NCBI GenBank assembly: GCA_023384095.1
Contig: JAHDXT010000030.1
Span: 1-47,438 of the forward strand
Source of the DNA: Hyphomicrobiaceae bacterium
GTDB taxonomy: Bacteria > Pseudomonadota > Alphaproteobacteria > Rhizobiales > Hyphomicrobiaceae
Direction: 5' to 3'
DNA: 47,438 bases
In this document: positions 11,039 through 20,315 of the stretch, in pieces
How the letters are laid out: each line of letters starts with the position of its first letter
How positions within the stretch are numbered: the stretch's first letter is position 1
The notes under the pieces: generated by a model
What the model saw: only the letters and a program-made list of their open reading frames with translations
Databases searched by the model: none
Told to the model about the DNA's origin: nothing
Made by a program: the position numbers and the translations under genes

Positions 11039-12445
11039 ATGCCCACCCAAGTCCTGATGCCCGCGCTGAGCCCCACCATGGAGGAGGGCAAGCTCGCCAA
11101 ATGGCTCGTCCAGGAAGGCGACGAGGTCAAGTCCGGCATGGTCATCGCCGAGATCGAGACCGACAAGGCGACGATGGAGGTGGAGGCGGTCGACGAGGGC
11201 CGGCTGGACCGCATCCTGGTCCCCGCCGGCACCGACAATGTGAAGGTCAACACGCCGATCGCGGTCATCCTGCAGGACGGCGAGGCGGCCGGCACGCCGG
11301 TGCCGGGCTCGCCCGAAGCCCCGCGCGAGCTGAAGCAAGCGGATGCGCAAGCCCTGCCCGCCGAGGCACGGCCCGCCGCGCCTCCGGTCCGCGCCGACGC
11401 GCTCCCTGCACAAGCGGCAAGCGCAATGGGCCTCGACGAGACGGAGCTTCCCGCCGGTACGGAGATGGTCGCCCAGACCATGCGCGAGGCGCTGCGCGAC
11501 GCCATGGCCGAGGAGATGCGCCGCGACCCCGACGTGTTTTTGATGGGCGAGGAGGTGGCCCAGTACCAGGGCGCTTACAAGGTCAGCCAGGGCCTGCTCG
11601 ACGAGTTCGGGGAAAGGCGCGTCATCGACACGCCGATCACGGAGCAGGGCTTCGCCGGCATCGGCGTCGGGGCAGGGTTTGCCGGGCTCAAGCCGATCGT
11701 CGAGTTCATGACCTGGAACTTCGCCATGCAGGCGATCGACCAGATCATCAACTCCGCCGCCAAGACGCTCTACATGTCCGGCGGGCAGATGGGGTGCTCC
11801 ATCGTTTTCCGCGGACCGAACGGGGCTGCCGCCCGCGTCGCCGCCCAGCACAGCCAGGAGTACTCGGCCTGGTACGCGCACGTGCCGGGCCTCAAAGTGG
11901 TGGCGCCTTCGAACCCGGCCGACGCCAAGGGACTGCTGAAGAGCGCCATCCGCAACCCGAACCCGGTCATCGTGCTGGAGAACGAGATCCTCTACGGCGC
12001 CTCGGGGCCGGTGCCCAAAGTCGAGGACTGGCTGGTGCCCATCGGCAAGGCGCGCATCGCGCGGGCAGGCGACCACGTCACCATCGTCTCCTGGTCCCGC
12101 GGCATGACCTATGCGCTCGATGCCGCCGAACGGCTTGCACAGGAGGGCATCGAGGCCGAGGTCATCGACCTGCGCACGCTGCGGCCGCTCGATCTCGAAA
12201 CGGTGCTGGCCTCCGTGCGCAAGACCAACCGGCTGGTTGCGGTGCAGGAGTCCTGGCCCGTGTGCTCGGTCGGATCGGAGATCTGCGCGCAGGTGGCGAT
12301 CCAGGCGTTCGACTATCTCGATGCGCCGCCGGCCCTGGTCTCGGGTGCGGACGTGCCGATGCCCTACGCCGCCAACCTGGAGCGGCTGGCGCTGCCCGAC
12401 GCGGAGCTGGTGGTGGAGGCCGCCAAGCGCGTTCTCTACGTCTAG
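11039..12445 (+). CDS. pdhB: Pyruvate dehydrogenase E1 component subunit beta with N-terminal lipoyl domain
   Basis: 468 residues. Residues 1-80 are a biotinyl/lipoyl domain with the lipoylated Lys43 in ETDKATME; a Pro/Ala linker leads to the E1-beta domain from about residue 135 ([13 protein letters not shown]..., [33 protein letters not shown]). E1-beta carrying its own lipoyl domain is a hallmark of alphaproteobacteria. Its first 19 residues match those of PdhC except one, evidence of domain sharing between the two genes. Confidence 0.96.
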   Translation: MPTQVLMPALSPTMEEGKLAKWLVQEGDEVKSGMVIAEIETDKATMEVEAVDEGRLDRILVPAGTDNVKVNTPIAVILQDGEAAGTPVPGSPEAPRELKQADAQALPAEARPAAPPVRADALPAQAASAMGLDETELPAGTEMVAQTMREALRDAMAEEMRRDPDVFLMGEEVAQYQGAYKVSQGLLDEFGERRVIDTPITEQGFAGIGVGAGFAGLKPIVEFMTWNFAMQAIDQIINSAAKTLYMSGGQMGCSIVFRGPNGAAARVAAQHSQEYSAWYAHVPGLKVVAPSNPADAKGLLKSAIRNPNPVIVLENEILYGASGPVPKVEDWLVPIGKARIARAGDHVTIVSWSRGMTYALDAAERLAQEGIEAEVIDLRTLRPLDLETVLASVRKTNRLVAVQESWPVCSVGSEICAQVAIQAFDYLDAPPALVSGADVPMPYAANLERLALPDAELVVEAAKRVLYV

Positions 12446-12548
12446 GTGACGGCCGTGCCCAACCCGGATTCGAACCGCCGGATCACCTCGTCACAGAAGC
12501 GTGGCTCGTCGCCCGGGATGACGGACTCGAAAGAGGCTTGAGGGGGGC

Positions 12549-12998
12549 ATGGCGACGACCGTGCACGGCTATCGCGGGAGCTGCCATTGCGGGGCGATCT
12601 CGGTGGTGCTCAGCCTGCCGCGGCCAGCTCCCGAAATGCGGCTGCGATCCTGCCAGTGCGGCTTCTGCCGTCCGCGCGGCACGCGCACCGTGGCCGATCC
12701 GGCGGGCTCTGCCGCGATCTTCATGGCGTCGCCCGGACAGGTCAGGCGCTACCGGTTCGGACTGAACACCGCCGACTACCTGCTGTGCGCCACCTGCGGC
12801 AGCTACGTCGGCGCCGTGCAGGAGGAAGCCGGCGGGCCGATCTCGGTCATCAACGTCGGCGGCCTCGACATCCCGGGGTTCCGCGGACTTGACGCCGATC
12901 CGGTCAGCTATGACGGCGAGGCTGCCGCGGACCGGGTGGCGAGGCGCAGGACCTACTGGATGCCGACGACGATCATCTTGGGGAGCGGACAGGCATGA
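12549..12998 (+). CDS. GFA-family (DUF636) zinc protein
   Basis: 149 residues with the Cys pattern of the glutathione-dependent formaldehyde-activating (GFA) family: CHCG at 12-15, CQCGFCR near 37 and CATCG near 80. These bind zinc. Family members act on glutathione conjugates or are uncharacterised; the formaldehyde role is not proven for most. It sits between pdhB and pdhC and its stop overlaps the next start (ATGA), so it seems co-transcribed with the pdh genes. Confidence 0.82.
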   Translation: MATTVHGYRGSCHCGAISVVLSLPRPAPEMRLRSCQCGFCRPRGTRTVADPAGSAAIFMASPGQVRRYRFGLNTADYLLCATCGSYVGAVQEEAGGPISVINVGGLDIPGFRGLDADPVSYDGEAAADRVARRRTYWMPTTIILGSGQA

Positions 12999-13528
12999 GC
13001 GAGTCGGAAATCCTGCAGGGCCTGTTCGACGCAATCGATGCGATCATGGCTCTGTTTTCCCTGTTCCTGACCATGGTGTCGGGATATCTCGCCGCGCTCT
13101 ACCTGTTCCTCAATCGCGCGCCGCTGACGCTGCGCCTCATGGCCTTCGGACTGCTGTCGATCGGCCTCGTGTTTCTCGGCGGCACCGCGGCAGTGATCCA
13201 GACCATGCAGGACAACCTGTTCGCGACCTGGAACCGGTTGCCGAGCCCGCCCTTCGACATCGATCTTCTTCGCAACCCGCTCCCGCTCCCGGTCGAGGTC
13301 TCCGAGACGGTGCCGCTGTCCCAGCAGCAGCTCGGCGTCGGTGTCGGCTGGTCCGTGGCGCTCGCTGTATACCTGGCGCTCGCCTACATGACGTTCGTCT
13401 ATCGCTGGCCTCTCATGGCCGAGCGCACCAAGGAGCCGCAGACACATGCCCACCCAGATCCTGATGCCCGCCCTTTCGCCGACCATGGAGGAGGGCAAGC
13501 TCGCCAAGTGGCTCGTCAAGGAGGGTGA
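12995..13528 (+). CDS. Hypothetical membrane protein overlapping pdhC
   Basis: 177 residues, no recognised family. Three hydrophobic segments are visible at about 17-38, 48-68 and 114-138, with a proline-rich loop ([16 protein letters not shown]) between the second and third. Its ATG overlaps the preceding stop and its last 83 nt overlap the start of pdhC in another frame. The hydrophilic His/Asp/Gly tail coded by the overlap looks like by-product sequence. Translation of pdhC may depend on ribosomes finishing this frame. Confidence 0.65.
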   Translation: MSESEILQGLFDAIDAIMALFSLFLTMVSGYLAALYLFLNRAPLTLRLMAFGLLSIGLVFLGGTAAVIQTMQDNLFATWNRLPSPPFDIDLLRNPLPLPVEVSETVPLSQQQLGVGVGWSVALAVYLALAYMTFVYRWPLMAERTKEPQTHAHPDPDARPFADHGGGQARQVARQGG

Positions 13529-14864
13529 CACGATCAAGGCCGGCAAGGTCGTCGCCGAGATCGAGACCGACAAGGCGACGATGGAGGTCGAGGCGGTCGA
13601 CGAGGGCACGCTCGCCAGGATCCTCGTCCCGGAAGGGACCGACAAGGTGAAGGTCAATACGCCGATCGCGCTGATCGCTGCCGAGGGTGAATCCGTCGAG
13701 GCCGCGAGCGCCGCCGGGACTGCCGCGCCGGCGCCGCCGCAGGCAGCCCGGCCGGCTCCGGCCGCCCGCGAGCGGCCCGCTGCGCCCGCGCCGCAGGCGG
13801 CCCCGCTGCAGACCGGGCCGGCGGCCGGCGGATACGGCGCAGTCCCCGGAGCGGCCCCGGCGCCGGCAGCCCGGCCGAGCGAGGCTCCGCTCGCTCCCCG
13901 GGAGCGGCCCGCCAACGGGCGCGACGGCCGCGTCTTCGCCTCGCCGCTCGCCCGCCGGATGGCCGGCGAGGCCGGCATCGACCTGGCGCAGGTCCAGGGC
14001 TCCGGGCCGCACGGGCGCATCGTCAAACGGGATATCGAGGTCGCCGCCGCAGCCCCGGCCGCCGCCACCGCGGTTGCGACGCGGCCAATGGCGCAGCCGG
14101 CGCCGCCGCCGTCCGCTGCACTGCAGCCGATGCCCGACGACAAGGTGCTGGCGCTCTATGAGAAGAGCTCCTACGAGGTGGTGCCGCACGACGCCATGCG
14201 CAGGATCATCGCGCAGCGGCTGACCCAGGCCAAGCAGACCATCCCGCACTTCTACCTGGCGATGGACTGTCGGATCGACGATCTGCTGCGGGCCCGGGAG
14301 CGCATCAACGCGTCCGCGCCGAAGGACGGCCCGCGCGCCTTCAAGCTCTCCGTCAACGACTTCGTCATCAAGGCGATGGCGCTCGCCCTGCAGCAGGTGC
14401 CGGCGGCCAACGCCACCTGGACAGAGCAGGGCATGTTGCGGCACAAGTACTCCGACGTCGGCGTAGCGGTCGCGGTGGAAGGCGGCCTGTTCACTCCCGT
14501 TATACGGCAGGCAGAGATGAAGTCGCTGTCGGAGATCTCCAACGAGATGCGCGACCTCGCCGACCGCGCACGCAAGCGCCGGCTGGCGCCGCACGAGTAC
14601 CAGGGCGGCACGACCTCGATCTCCAACCTCGGCATGTACGGCGTCAAAGCCTTCGACGCCGTCATCAACCCGCCGCACGCGACCATTCTCGCGGTCGGCA
14701 TGGGCGAGAAGCGGCCGGTCGTGGCCGGCGACCGTGTCGAGATCGCGACCATGATGAGCTGCACGCTGTCCTGCGACCACCGGGTTGTCGACGGAGCGCT
14801 GGGAGCGGAGCTGCTCGCCGCCTTCAAGTCGCTGATAGAGGATCCGGTGAGGATGCTGGTGTGA
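13446..14864 (+). CDS. pdhC: Dihydrolipoamide acetyltransferase, pyruvate dehydrogenase E2
   Basis: Core of the pyruvate dehydrogenase complex, moving acetyl from lipoamide to CoA. 472 residues: one lipoyl domain (Lys43 in ETDKATME), an Ala/Pro linker at about 85-155, the E3/E1-binding domain ([28 protein letters not shown]), a second linker, and the catalytic domain ending with [13 protein letters not shown] (catalytic His445). The E3 gene (lpd) that often follows in related genomes is absent here; a membrane-protein gene overlaps the stop instead. Confidence 0.96.
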   Translation: MPTQILMPALSPTMEEGKLAKWLVKEGDTIKAGKVVAEIETDKATMEVEAVDEGTLARILVPEGTDKVKVNTPIALIAAEGESVEAASAAGTAAPAPPQAARPAPAARERPAAPAPQAAPLQTGPAAGGYGAVPGAAPAPAARPSEAPLAPRERPANGRDGRVFASPLARRMAGEAGIDLAQVQGSGPHGRIVKRDIEVAAAAPAAATAVATRPMAQPAPPPSAALQPMPDDKVLALYEKSSYEVVPHDAMRRIIAQRLTQAKQTIPHFYLAMDCRIDDLLRARERINASAPKDGPRAFKLSVNDFVIKAMALALQQVPAANATWTEQGMLRHKYSDVGVAVAVEGGLFTPVIRQAEMKSLSEISNEMRDLADRARKRRLAPHEYQGGTTSISNLGMYGVKAFDAVINPPHATILAVGMGEKRPVVAGDRVEIATMMSCTLSCDHRVVDGALGAELLAAFKSLIEDPVRMLV

Positions 14865-15619
14865 CGACGACGACTGCCGAAGGGGCCGCCGGCGGGGCCG
14901 GCGCGCTGATCACCCTCGACGCGCCGACGATCTGGGCTGCGGCCGCAACCATCCTGTTCACGGTCGGAGGCGGCATGGCGCTCGGCATGCTGCCGGAAGC
15001 AGGGCCGCTCGTCTCGGCCATCGATGCGCTGAAGAACCTGACGTATGTCCTCGCCATTCCGGTTTTCGACATCTCGCGGCGCCTGCTGGCGCGGCGGCAG
15101 ATGCAGCGCACAGACGCCCTGCCGGTGGGGAGCAGCCGCAACGTCTTCTTCGTCGTCTTCGTCAGCGCCCTCATCCTGTTCGTGGTGACGGAGATCGTCA
15201 GCTTCCTGCTCGGCTACGGGCTCGGGTACATGTGCAGCACCATCGCGCAGACCGCGGCCGAGATCCGCTCCGGCGACTGCTTCCGCTTCGGTGCGGAGAC
15301 GCTGGGCGCCGTGTTGATCCTGCCGATCATGCTGGCCATCGGCATCGCCTGCGGCTGGATCTGGTTCCGGCTGCTGCGCGGGCGATTCTGGTCGGCGCTG
15401 ATGATCTGCGCCGTGCTGCTGGCGATCCTCTTCTCGATCGATCTCGTCCTGGCGCTCCGGAACGCGCAGCACGAGCTGGTCGCGGCGATGGTCGAGCAGA
15501 TCCGCAGCTTGGGGATCGTCGTCCAGGTCGGCAAGCAGGTCGTCATACTGGTCGTCGCCGTCCTGATCGGCTACGGGCTGGCGCGGTTCTGGTCCGGCGT
15601 CGCACGCTGGATCGGCTGA
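14861..15619 (+). CDS. Hypothetical polytopic membrane protein
   Basis: 252 residues beginning at a GTG that overlaps the pdhC stop (GTGA), so it is probably coupled to the pdh operon. About five or six hydrophobic segments are seen (for example 26-45, 96-117, 147-168, 178-196, 226-243). A cytoplasmic-type basic stretch [11 protein letters not shown] follows the first two segments. No family recognised and no catalytic motif seen. Confidence 0.7.
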   Translation: MTTTTAEGAAGGAGALITLDAPTIWAAAATILFTVGGGMALGMLPEAGPLVSAIDALKNLTYVLAIPVFDISRRLLARRQMQRTDALPVGSSRNVFFVVFVSALILFVVTEIVSFLLGYGLGYMCSTIAQTAAEIRSGDCFRFGAETLGAVLILPIMLAIGIACGWIWFRLLRGRFWSALMICAVLLAILFSIDLVLALRNAQHELVAAMVEQIRSLGIVVQVGKQVVILVVAVLIGYGLARFWSGVARWIG

Positions 15620-15832
15620 CCCGAGCCGACTCTCCCCGGGGGGCCGAACGTGTGCCAATTCAGACACTTGATCCAGCTTTCCACAGGCAACCCCATTCCG
15701 CCGCGTGCCGCTTGTCGGTAACTTGACGGCTACGCTTGTCGAGCGTCGAGGGCATGCCTAAGCAGGATCGCGGGGATTGATTCCGGTGAGCTGCGTCATC
15801 GCACAAACGGACTCACAAACGGGGTACCTGAC

Positions 15833-16267
15833 ATGCTTCGAAAGCTTAGTGCGCCCACATCAATGCTGATCGGCGCCGTGCTCCTCGCCGGCTGCTCGAG
15901 CGACGGCAGCTTGCTCGGCAGCCAGTTGACGACCGCTTCCGTTCCGGAGACGCCCAAGATCGATCCGGTCTGCGTGAGCCTGACGGCTCAGATCGACGGG
16001 CTGATGAAGGAGGGTGTGGCCGAAAAGATCGAGAAGGCTGCAGCCAAGAAGTACAAGATGAAGGCCGCGGATCTCGTCAAGGCCGATCAGCTCAACAAGG
16101 CCAATGCCGACTTCCAGAACCGGTGCGCCATCAACCCGATCACTCCGACGGTGACGACAGCCGCTGCCAAGCCTGCCGCCGCCGCCGGGCAGTCCGCGGC
16201 CGTGGCGACGGCCAGACCGGCTGCTCCTGCGCAGACGCCGCTCGTCCGTCCGGCGGACGGTCCGTAG
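15833..16267 (+). CDS. Putative lipoprotein
   Basis: 144 residues with a lipoprotein signal: basic MLRK, hydrophobic stretch and lipobox LLAGC (Cys21), so it should be lipid-anchored in the cell envelope. The mature part has two further Cys (VCVSL and NRCAI) that could form a disulfide, a Lys-rich helix, and an Ala/Pro-rich low-complexity tail. No domain recognised. The 213-nt gap before it (15620-15832) shows no gene. Confidence 0.72.
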   Translation: MLRKLSAPTSMLIGAVLLAGCSSDGSLLGSQLTTASVPETPKIDPVCVSLTAQIDGLMKEGVAEKIEKAAAKKYKMKAADLVKADQLNKANADFQNRCAINPITPTVTTAAAKPAAAAGQSAAVATARPAAPAQTPLVRPADGP

Positions 16268-16298
16268 GGGTCCGCCGGGGGATCGGAACGCTTCGACA

Positions 16299-16316
16299 GG
16301 GCGGCCTCGGCCGCCC
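16299..16316 (+). terminator. GC-rich hairpin after the lipoprotein gene
   Basis: Arms GGGCGGCC and GGCCGCCC separated by TC, 32 nt after the stop of the lipoprotein gene. No U-tract follows (CGATT), so it is only a weak candidate for intrinsic termination. Confidence 0.4.
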
Positions 16317-16571
16317 CGATTGCCGTGAACGGGCGCCTGTGCGGCGGGTCCGTCAACGATAGAGGGTGGAAAGCACCCTTCGCGCCGGCGGGCACCCGCT
16401 TGGCGCTTGCGGTGAGTTGGCGATGCTCGGCCGCACGCCTTCCCCCGCCCGCCCGATTTTCCGCTGCCTCCAGCCGACTTCCGCACCTGCCTGAACGCTC
16501 GAGCACACGAGCGCCTGCGCGCAGCACCGAAACCGTCCCTGATGTCGCACCCCGGGGCTGGGAACCTAGGT

Positions 16572-16597
16572 GGAACGCCGCGTTCATCAGGTGCGTT
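16572..16597 (+). promoter_or_regulatory. EcfG-type general stress promoter
   Basis: GGAAC at 16572-16576 and CGTT at 16594-16597, spaced by 17 nt, match the -35/-10 consensus of the alphaproteobacterial general stress sigma factor EcfG. A start site near 16605 would give a leader of about 20 nt, containing the GGAGG at 16614-16618 before the ATG at 16625. A second GGAAC at 16561 pairs with CGTT at 16581 with a less good 15-nt spacer. Confidence 0.65.
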
Positions 16598-16624
16598 CTA
16601 GGTCGTGATGTTTGGAGGCTAGTC

Positions 16625-17347
16625 ATGACTATGCACGAAGACAATCGGCCGGCCCGCGGCACGACGCATACGACGCCTGCACGGACGACGACCTCGACGA
16701 CGACCACGCGCGAGGCCGAGGCGGCCTCTGATCTTCTGGTCGCGCCTGCCGGATGGCGGCTGTCGTGGGGAGCCGTGTTCGCCGGTGTGATGGTGGCTCT
16801 CGTCGCCCATCTCATCCTCAATCTGCTCGGCATCGGCATCGGCCTGGCCGGCGCGCCCACGGGCGCCGGGCTCGACTGGTTCGGCACTGGGTTCGGCGTA
16901 TGGTGGGCCATCGCAGGCATCATCGCGGCAGCGATCGGCGGCTGGTTCGCCGGCCGGACACTCGGCTCGGGCGACCGCAACGACGGAATGATCCACGGCC
17001 TTCTGTCCTGGGCCGGCGCCACGCTGGTGATGGCGTTCCTGCTCACGACAGCCATGGGCGGCGTGCTGGGCGTGCAGCGCATGCAGCAGCAGGCGATGGG
17101 TCCGGCCGCCGGAGCGACCGGGCAGGCCGGCGGCGCCCCGGCGCCGGGCACCACTGCCCAGGTCCCGGCCCCAGGGACGACCGCGACCCCGGGCGTTCAG
17201 CAGCCCGTCCAGCCGCCGACGGCCGGCGCACTGTCCGGCGCGGCCATCGCGAGCTTCGTGGCGCTGCTGATCGGCGCCGCCGCGGCCGCCGCGGCGGGAC
17301 GGTCCGGCGTGTCGTCGGCCCGGCGCGCGCTGCGCGAGGAGGGCTGA
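16625..17347 (+). CDS. Putative stress-related membrane protein
   Basis: 240 residues: Thr-rich N-terminus (residues 13-31), then three hydrophobic helices at about 44-72, 83-108 and 117-141, a Pro/Gly/Ala/Thr/Gln-rich loop of 45 residues, and a final hydrophobic helix near 200-222 with a basic end. The pattern WRLSWGAVFAGVMVAL resembles uncharacterised membrane proteins common in Hyphomicrobiales. The EcfG-type promoter just upstream suggests induction in the general stress response. The ATG at 16625 is favoured by GGAGG seven bases ahead. Confidence 0.72.
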   Translation: MTMHEDNRPARGTTHTTPARTTTSTTTTREAEAASDLLVAPAGWRLSWGAVFAGVMVALVAHLILNLLGIGIGLAGAPTGAGLDWFGTGFGVWWAIAGIIAAAIGGWFAGRTLGSGDRNDGMIHGLLSWAGATLVMAFLLTTAMGGVLGVQRMQQQAMGPAAGATGQAGGAPAPGTTAQVPAPGTTATPGVQQPVQPPTAGALSGAAIASFVALLIGAAAAAAAGRSGVSSARRALREEG

Positions 17348-17760
17348 GGCAAGAGCTGCCGAGACCATAGCGCCCGGCAAGGCGGGCGGCCGGTGCACAT
17401 CGCGACGGCCGCCGTCCGCGCGTCGGGGGTCAGCCGCTCACCGGCTTTGCCGACCCTCGATGACGAAACGATTCCCACTGCATACCCACACCGTCATTCC
17501 CGCGGAGGCGAAAATCCACGACACGCCGCAGATCAGGTGTGGAGAGTTGCGTGGATGGCCGCCTTCGCGGCCATGACGGAAGGAAGGGCAAAGGGGACCA
17601 GGCGGAATACTGGCGTCGACGCTGATCGGGGATCTCGCCCCTTCGGCTCAGTTTCGTTCCAGACCCGCCGGGTATGACCCCTCTACCTGCCATGACCGTC
17701 GAGTGGCGTTGTCCGCGCGCGCCAGATCGTTCCCGGTCCGCATGAGCGGCGGGGCGATTT
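17348..17760. other. Intergenic region with a long palindromic repeat
   Basis: No gene supported. Apparent frames here (translating to the DFRLRGNDG type) are by-products of a dispersed repeat. The palindrome at 17492-17578 is listed separately. The region lies between two genes read toward each other. Confidence 0.7.
17492..17578. repeat. Imperfect long inverted repeat (REP/BIME-like)
   Basis: Left arm 17492-17520 begins CGTCATTCCCGCGGAGGCG; right arm 17550-17578 ends GCCTTCGCGGCCATGACG. The two 29-nt arms are imperfect inverses around a 29-nt centre. The sequence type is a widespread intergenic repeat in proteobacteria and probably also ends transcription between the convergent flanking genes. 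Confidence 0.75.
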
Positions 17761-18297
17761 TCACTCCAGTGTCAGGTGCGCCTTGATGGCTTCCCGCTCG
17801 ATCGGGTCCATGTCCTCGAAGCCCGGCAGCGCGTCGAGCTCGTCGAGGCTGCGGAAGCCGCGATGCCGGCGCCTGTAGTCGAGCAGGGTCTCGATCCGCC
17901 GCTCGCCGATGCCCCTGATCTGCTCGAGATCGCCGCGGTTGGCGCGGTTGAGATCGAGCTTGCCGGCAACGCTGACCGGCAAGGTGGCCGCCGTTACAAG
18001 GAAGGAATCGGTCAGGGCCTGCCTGTCCTCCGGCGACGCCGACCGGAACAGCGGCAGCTCGAGCAGCTCCTCGAGCCGCCGGATGCCTCCATGCCGCTGC
18101 CGGTACTCGACGATCTGCCGGGCGCGGCCATGGCCGATCCCGTGGATGCGCTCGATCTCTTCCAGCGTCGCGGTGTTGATGTCCAGCTTGCCCATGCCTG
18201 GTCCCGCCGATGCCTCGATGCGCCGCCGCCGGCGTCGCTCGGGGACGCCCTGGAGTGGAAAGGTCGTTGTGGCGCCCGCGGTTCCAGGATTGGGCAT
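17761..18297 (-). CDS. Helix-hairpin-helix (ComEA-like) protein
   Basis: 178 residues with two helix-hairpin-helix units: GKLDINTATLEEIERIHGIG with GRARQIVEYR, and GKLDLNRANRGDLEQIRGIG with RRIETLLDYR. Each is followed by a short RSLDEL-type helix. Such domains bind DNA non-specifically. There is no signal peptide or membrane anchor, unlike ComEA, so a cytoplasmic role is likely. ATG at 18295-18297 overlaps the stop of the SRPBCC gene; an internal ATG at 18195 would start exactly at the first domain. Confidence 0.75.
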   Translation of the reverse strand: MPNPGTAGATTTFPLQGVPERRRRRRIEASAGPGMGKLDINTATLEEIERIHGIGHGRARQIVEYRQRHGGIRRLEELLELPLFRSASPEDRQALTDSFLVTAATLPVSVAGKLDLNRANRGDLEQIRGIGERRIETLLDYRRRHRGFRSLDELDALPGFEDMDPIEREAIKAHLTLE

Positions 18298-18791
18298 CAC
18301 GCCTTGTGACGGCGTGCGAAGGAGGCGAGAATCAGGGTCCAGCCACGCTCCGATGCAAGGCGTCGGCGCATGGCCCCGGCCCCATCTCCGTGCCGGGCGA
18401 GGTCGGCGTGCGTGACCTCGATTCGGGTCGCCGGCTGCTCGAGGTTGGTGATCCCGTGCTCCGGAACGAAGCGGATCTCGATCTCGCTCGCCTCGTCCGG
18501 CGGCCCGGGCTGCCAGTCGGGTCCTATCGCATATGAGAGCACGACCCGGTCAGGCGGCTCGAATGCCCGCACCTCGCCCCAGCTCGTCCGCCGTCCCTCG
18601 GTGTCGACCTCATACCACTGGCCGCCCTTGATGGGCTCGATGCACGCCTCGGCGAAGCGGTCGAGCGAGCAGGTATAGGAGAGCGGCCACCATCGGTTGA
18701 TGTCGCACACGAAGTCTTTGAACGCGTCCGCTGTCGCCAACGGCACGCGTATAGACGCCCGCACGGGCTCGATCGCCTCATTGCCGCTCAT
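18297..18791 (-). CDS. SRPBCC / AHSA1-like domain protein
   Basis: 164 residues of the START-like SRPBCC fold, AHSA1 subgroup: INRWWPLSYTC, GGQWYEVDTEGRRTSWGEVRAFEPPDRVVLSY and the closing helix GWTLILASFARRHKA are typical. These small cytoplasmic proteins bind hydrophobic ligands; the ligand here is unknown. The stop overlaps the start of the helix-hairpin-helix gene (TGATG), so both are translated from one message. Confidence 0.8.
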   Translation of the reverse strand: MSGNEAIEPVRASIRVPLATADAFKDFVCDINRWWPLSYTCSLDRFAEACIEPIKGGQWYEVDTEGRRTSWGEVRAFEPPDRVVLSYAIGPDWQPGPPDEASEIEIRFVPEHGITNLEQPATRIEVTHADLARHGDGAGAMRRRLASERGWTLILASFARRHKA

Positions 18792-18883
18792 GTCATGCCA
18801 AACGGCGGCAAGGGCGAGGGGTTCCGGCAGGGGTCACTGTGGCAAGCGGCGAGTTGACGTTGCCGGCTTGCGAACGTGCCGGC

Positions 18884-20209
18884 TCAGTCGAGGCGTGCGC
18901 CGTCCCTGTTCAGCACGGCGCGCAGGTCCTCGCCGCGGATGGCGCGCGGGCTGATGCGCTCCTTGACCGCGATCGAGGCGGCATGGCCGATCGCGTGCCC
19001 GTAGGAGAAGCACTGCGCGGTGACGCGGGCCGAGGCGACCGCCTCGTGCTCGGCGGAAAGGCAGCGGCCGGCGGCGAGCAGGTTCTGCCCTCGCGCCGGG
19101 ACGAAGCACTGGTAGGGGATCTCGTAGACGTCGTTCATCAGCCATTCGACGCGCGGCTTCTCGCCCGAGTGCAGCTCGATCGGCCAGGGCGACCGCGCGA
19201 TGCCGTCCGGGAACTTCGTCCCCTTGACGACGTCGGTGTTCGCAAGCTTCTTCACGCCCTCGATCTGGCGGGTCTGCCTGACACCGACCTGGACGCCGGT
19301 GTCGTTGACGAAGGCCTTCTCGCAGCCGGCGAGATGATCGCGGAAGAAGCGCTCGTACTCGCGCATCTGCCGCCGGCCCTCGATCTCCGCGTCGGTGAAG
19401 TCGGCATGGAAGAGCGGGTTGAGCTCGCGGCCATCGGGGCCGACCACGCGCGTGCAGTTGCACAGCAGCTCGCCGGGCCGGGTCGTCGTGAACAGCCAGA
19501 TCTTGGCTCTCGGCAGCCGGTATTTTCCCGACTCGTTGGCGGCCCGGATCATCTCGGAGACCGCCGGCCCCATGATCGTGTCGTCGCCATGGGCGGCGAG
19601 GAAGCGATCGACGTCGACGCCCATCAGGCGGAAGATCATGGTCGGGTTCTGAACCCGCCCGTTGTCGCCGATGAAATTCGGCAGGCCGGCCATCGCCACG
19701 ACGTCGGCATCGCCGCTGGCGTCGATGGTCACGCGCGCACGCACGTCGATGGGGCCCTGCTTGCTCCACAGTATGGCCCCGCCGACCGCATCGCGGCCCT
19801 CGACGTGCGCGCCGACGGCGACGGCGTGAAAAACGACCGTGATCGATTGATCCCGAAGGAATGCGTCGGCGGTCTCCCGCCACATGACCGGATCGTGAAC
19901 CCGGGTATGGGTCTTGCCGTAGCGGACGGGCGGGGCGAGGCCGCCGCGGGCGTCGAGGGCACGCACGAACTCGTCGGCGAACCCGAACACGACCTGCCGC
20001 GGCGCATTGGCGGTGTCGCTCGCCTCGTAGAGCCCGCACACCGTACCGGAAAGGCCGGCGACCGCGCCGCCGCCGCAGAAGCCGTAGCGCTCGGCGAGGA
20101 CGACGCGAACGCCCTGCCGCGCTGCGGTCACCGCGGCGGCGACACCCGCCGCGCCGCCGCCGACGATCAGCACATCCGTCTCGATGCGGGATACCGGCCT
20201 CAGGTCCAC
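18884..20209 (-). CDS. FAD-dependent oxidoreductase (FAD_oxidored family)
   Basis: 441-residue flavoprotein. The N-terminal Rossmann motif DVLIVGGGAAGVAAAVTAARQG is followed by ERYGFCGGGAVAGLSG, the pattern of the FAD_oxidored family in which a Cys-Gly-Gly follows the ADP-binding fold. The later GRCLSAEHEAVASARV is the second FAD-contact region. It lies 106 nt after the DUF1638 gene at the end of the corrinoid operon and has its own candidate operator at 20232-20256. It may oxidise the demethylated product or supply electrons; no substrate can be named. Confidence 0.82.
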   Translation of the reverse strand: MDLRPVSRIETDVLIVGGGAAGVAAAVTAARQGVRVVLAERYGFCGGGAVAGLSGTVCGLYEASDTANAPRQVVFGFADEFVRALDARGGLAPPVRYGKTHTRVHDPVMWRETADAFLRDQSITVVFHAVAVGAHVEGRDAVGGAILWSKQGPIDVRARVTIDASGDADVVAMAGLPNFIGDNGRVQNPTMIFRLMGVDVDRFLAAHGDDTIMGPAVSEMIRAANESGKYRLPRAKIWLFTTTRPGELLCNCTRVVGPDGRELNPLFHADFTDAEIEGRRQMREYERFFRDHLAGCEKAFVNDTGVQVGVRQTRQIEGVKKLANTDVVKGTKFPDGIARSPWPIELHSGEKPRVEWLMNDVYEIPYQCFVPARGQNLLAAGRCLSAEHEAVASARVTAQCFSYGHAIGHAASIAVKERISPRAIRGEDLRAVLNRDGARLD

Positions 20210-20231
20210 GCGTGCTTCCTTTGCGCAGCGG

Positions 20232-20256
20232 TTAATATTTCAGTTGTTCATCAGGT
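20232..20256. promoter_or_regulatory. Candidate GntR operator upstream of the FAD oxidoreductase gene
   Basis: Reads TTAATATTT, centre CAGTTGT, then TCATCAGGT. The left half and centre match the sites at 30562-30586 and 27077-27101; the right half is poor. It lies 23 nt before the ATG at 20209. Weakest of the four related sites. Confidence 0.4.
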
Positions 20257-20315
20257 ATCACGGTGCCGCCGCCTGCTGCAACCGTCCGGCCTCGGATGCT
20301 CAGGGTGCACAGCGC

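Larger units (their letters stand above)
16268..16624. other. Intergenic region: terminator-like hairpin then stress-type promoter
   Basis: No gene is supported. A frame open from 16325 to 16624 lacks protein character and is an upstream extension of the next gene. The region holds the hairpin at 16299-16316 and the GGAAC/CGTT promoter at 16572-16597, listed separately; nothing else was recognised. Confidence 0.6.

Noticed and set aside
12455-12500. tRNA-like T-arm (GGATTCGAACC) downstream of pdhB
   Set aside because: The flanking bases do not form a T-stem and no anticodon or acceptor stem can be folded.
17430-17693. Small gene coding a DFRLRGNDG-type peptide
   Set aside because: A well-known false translation of the dispersed palindromic repeat at 17492-17578.
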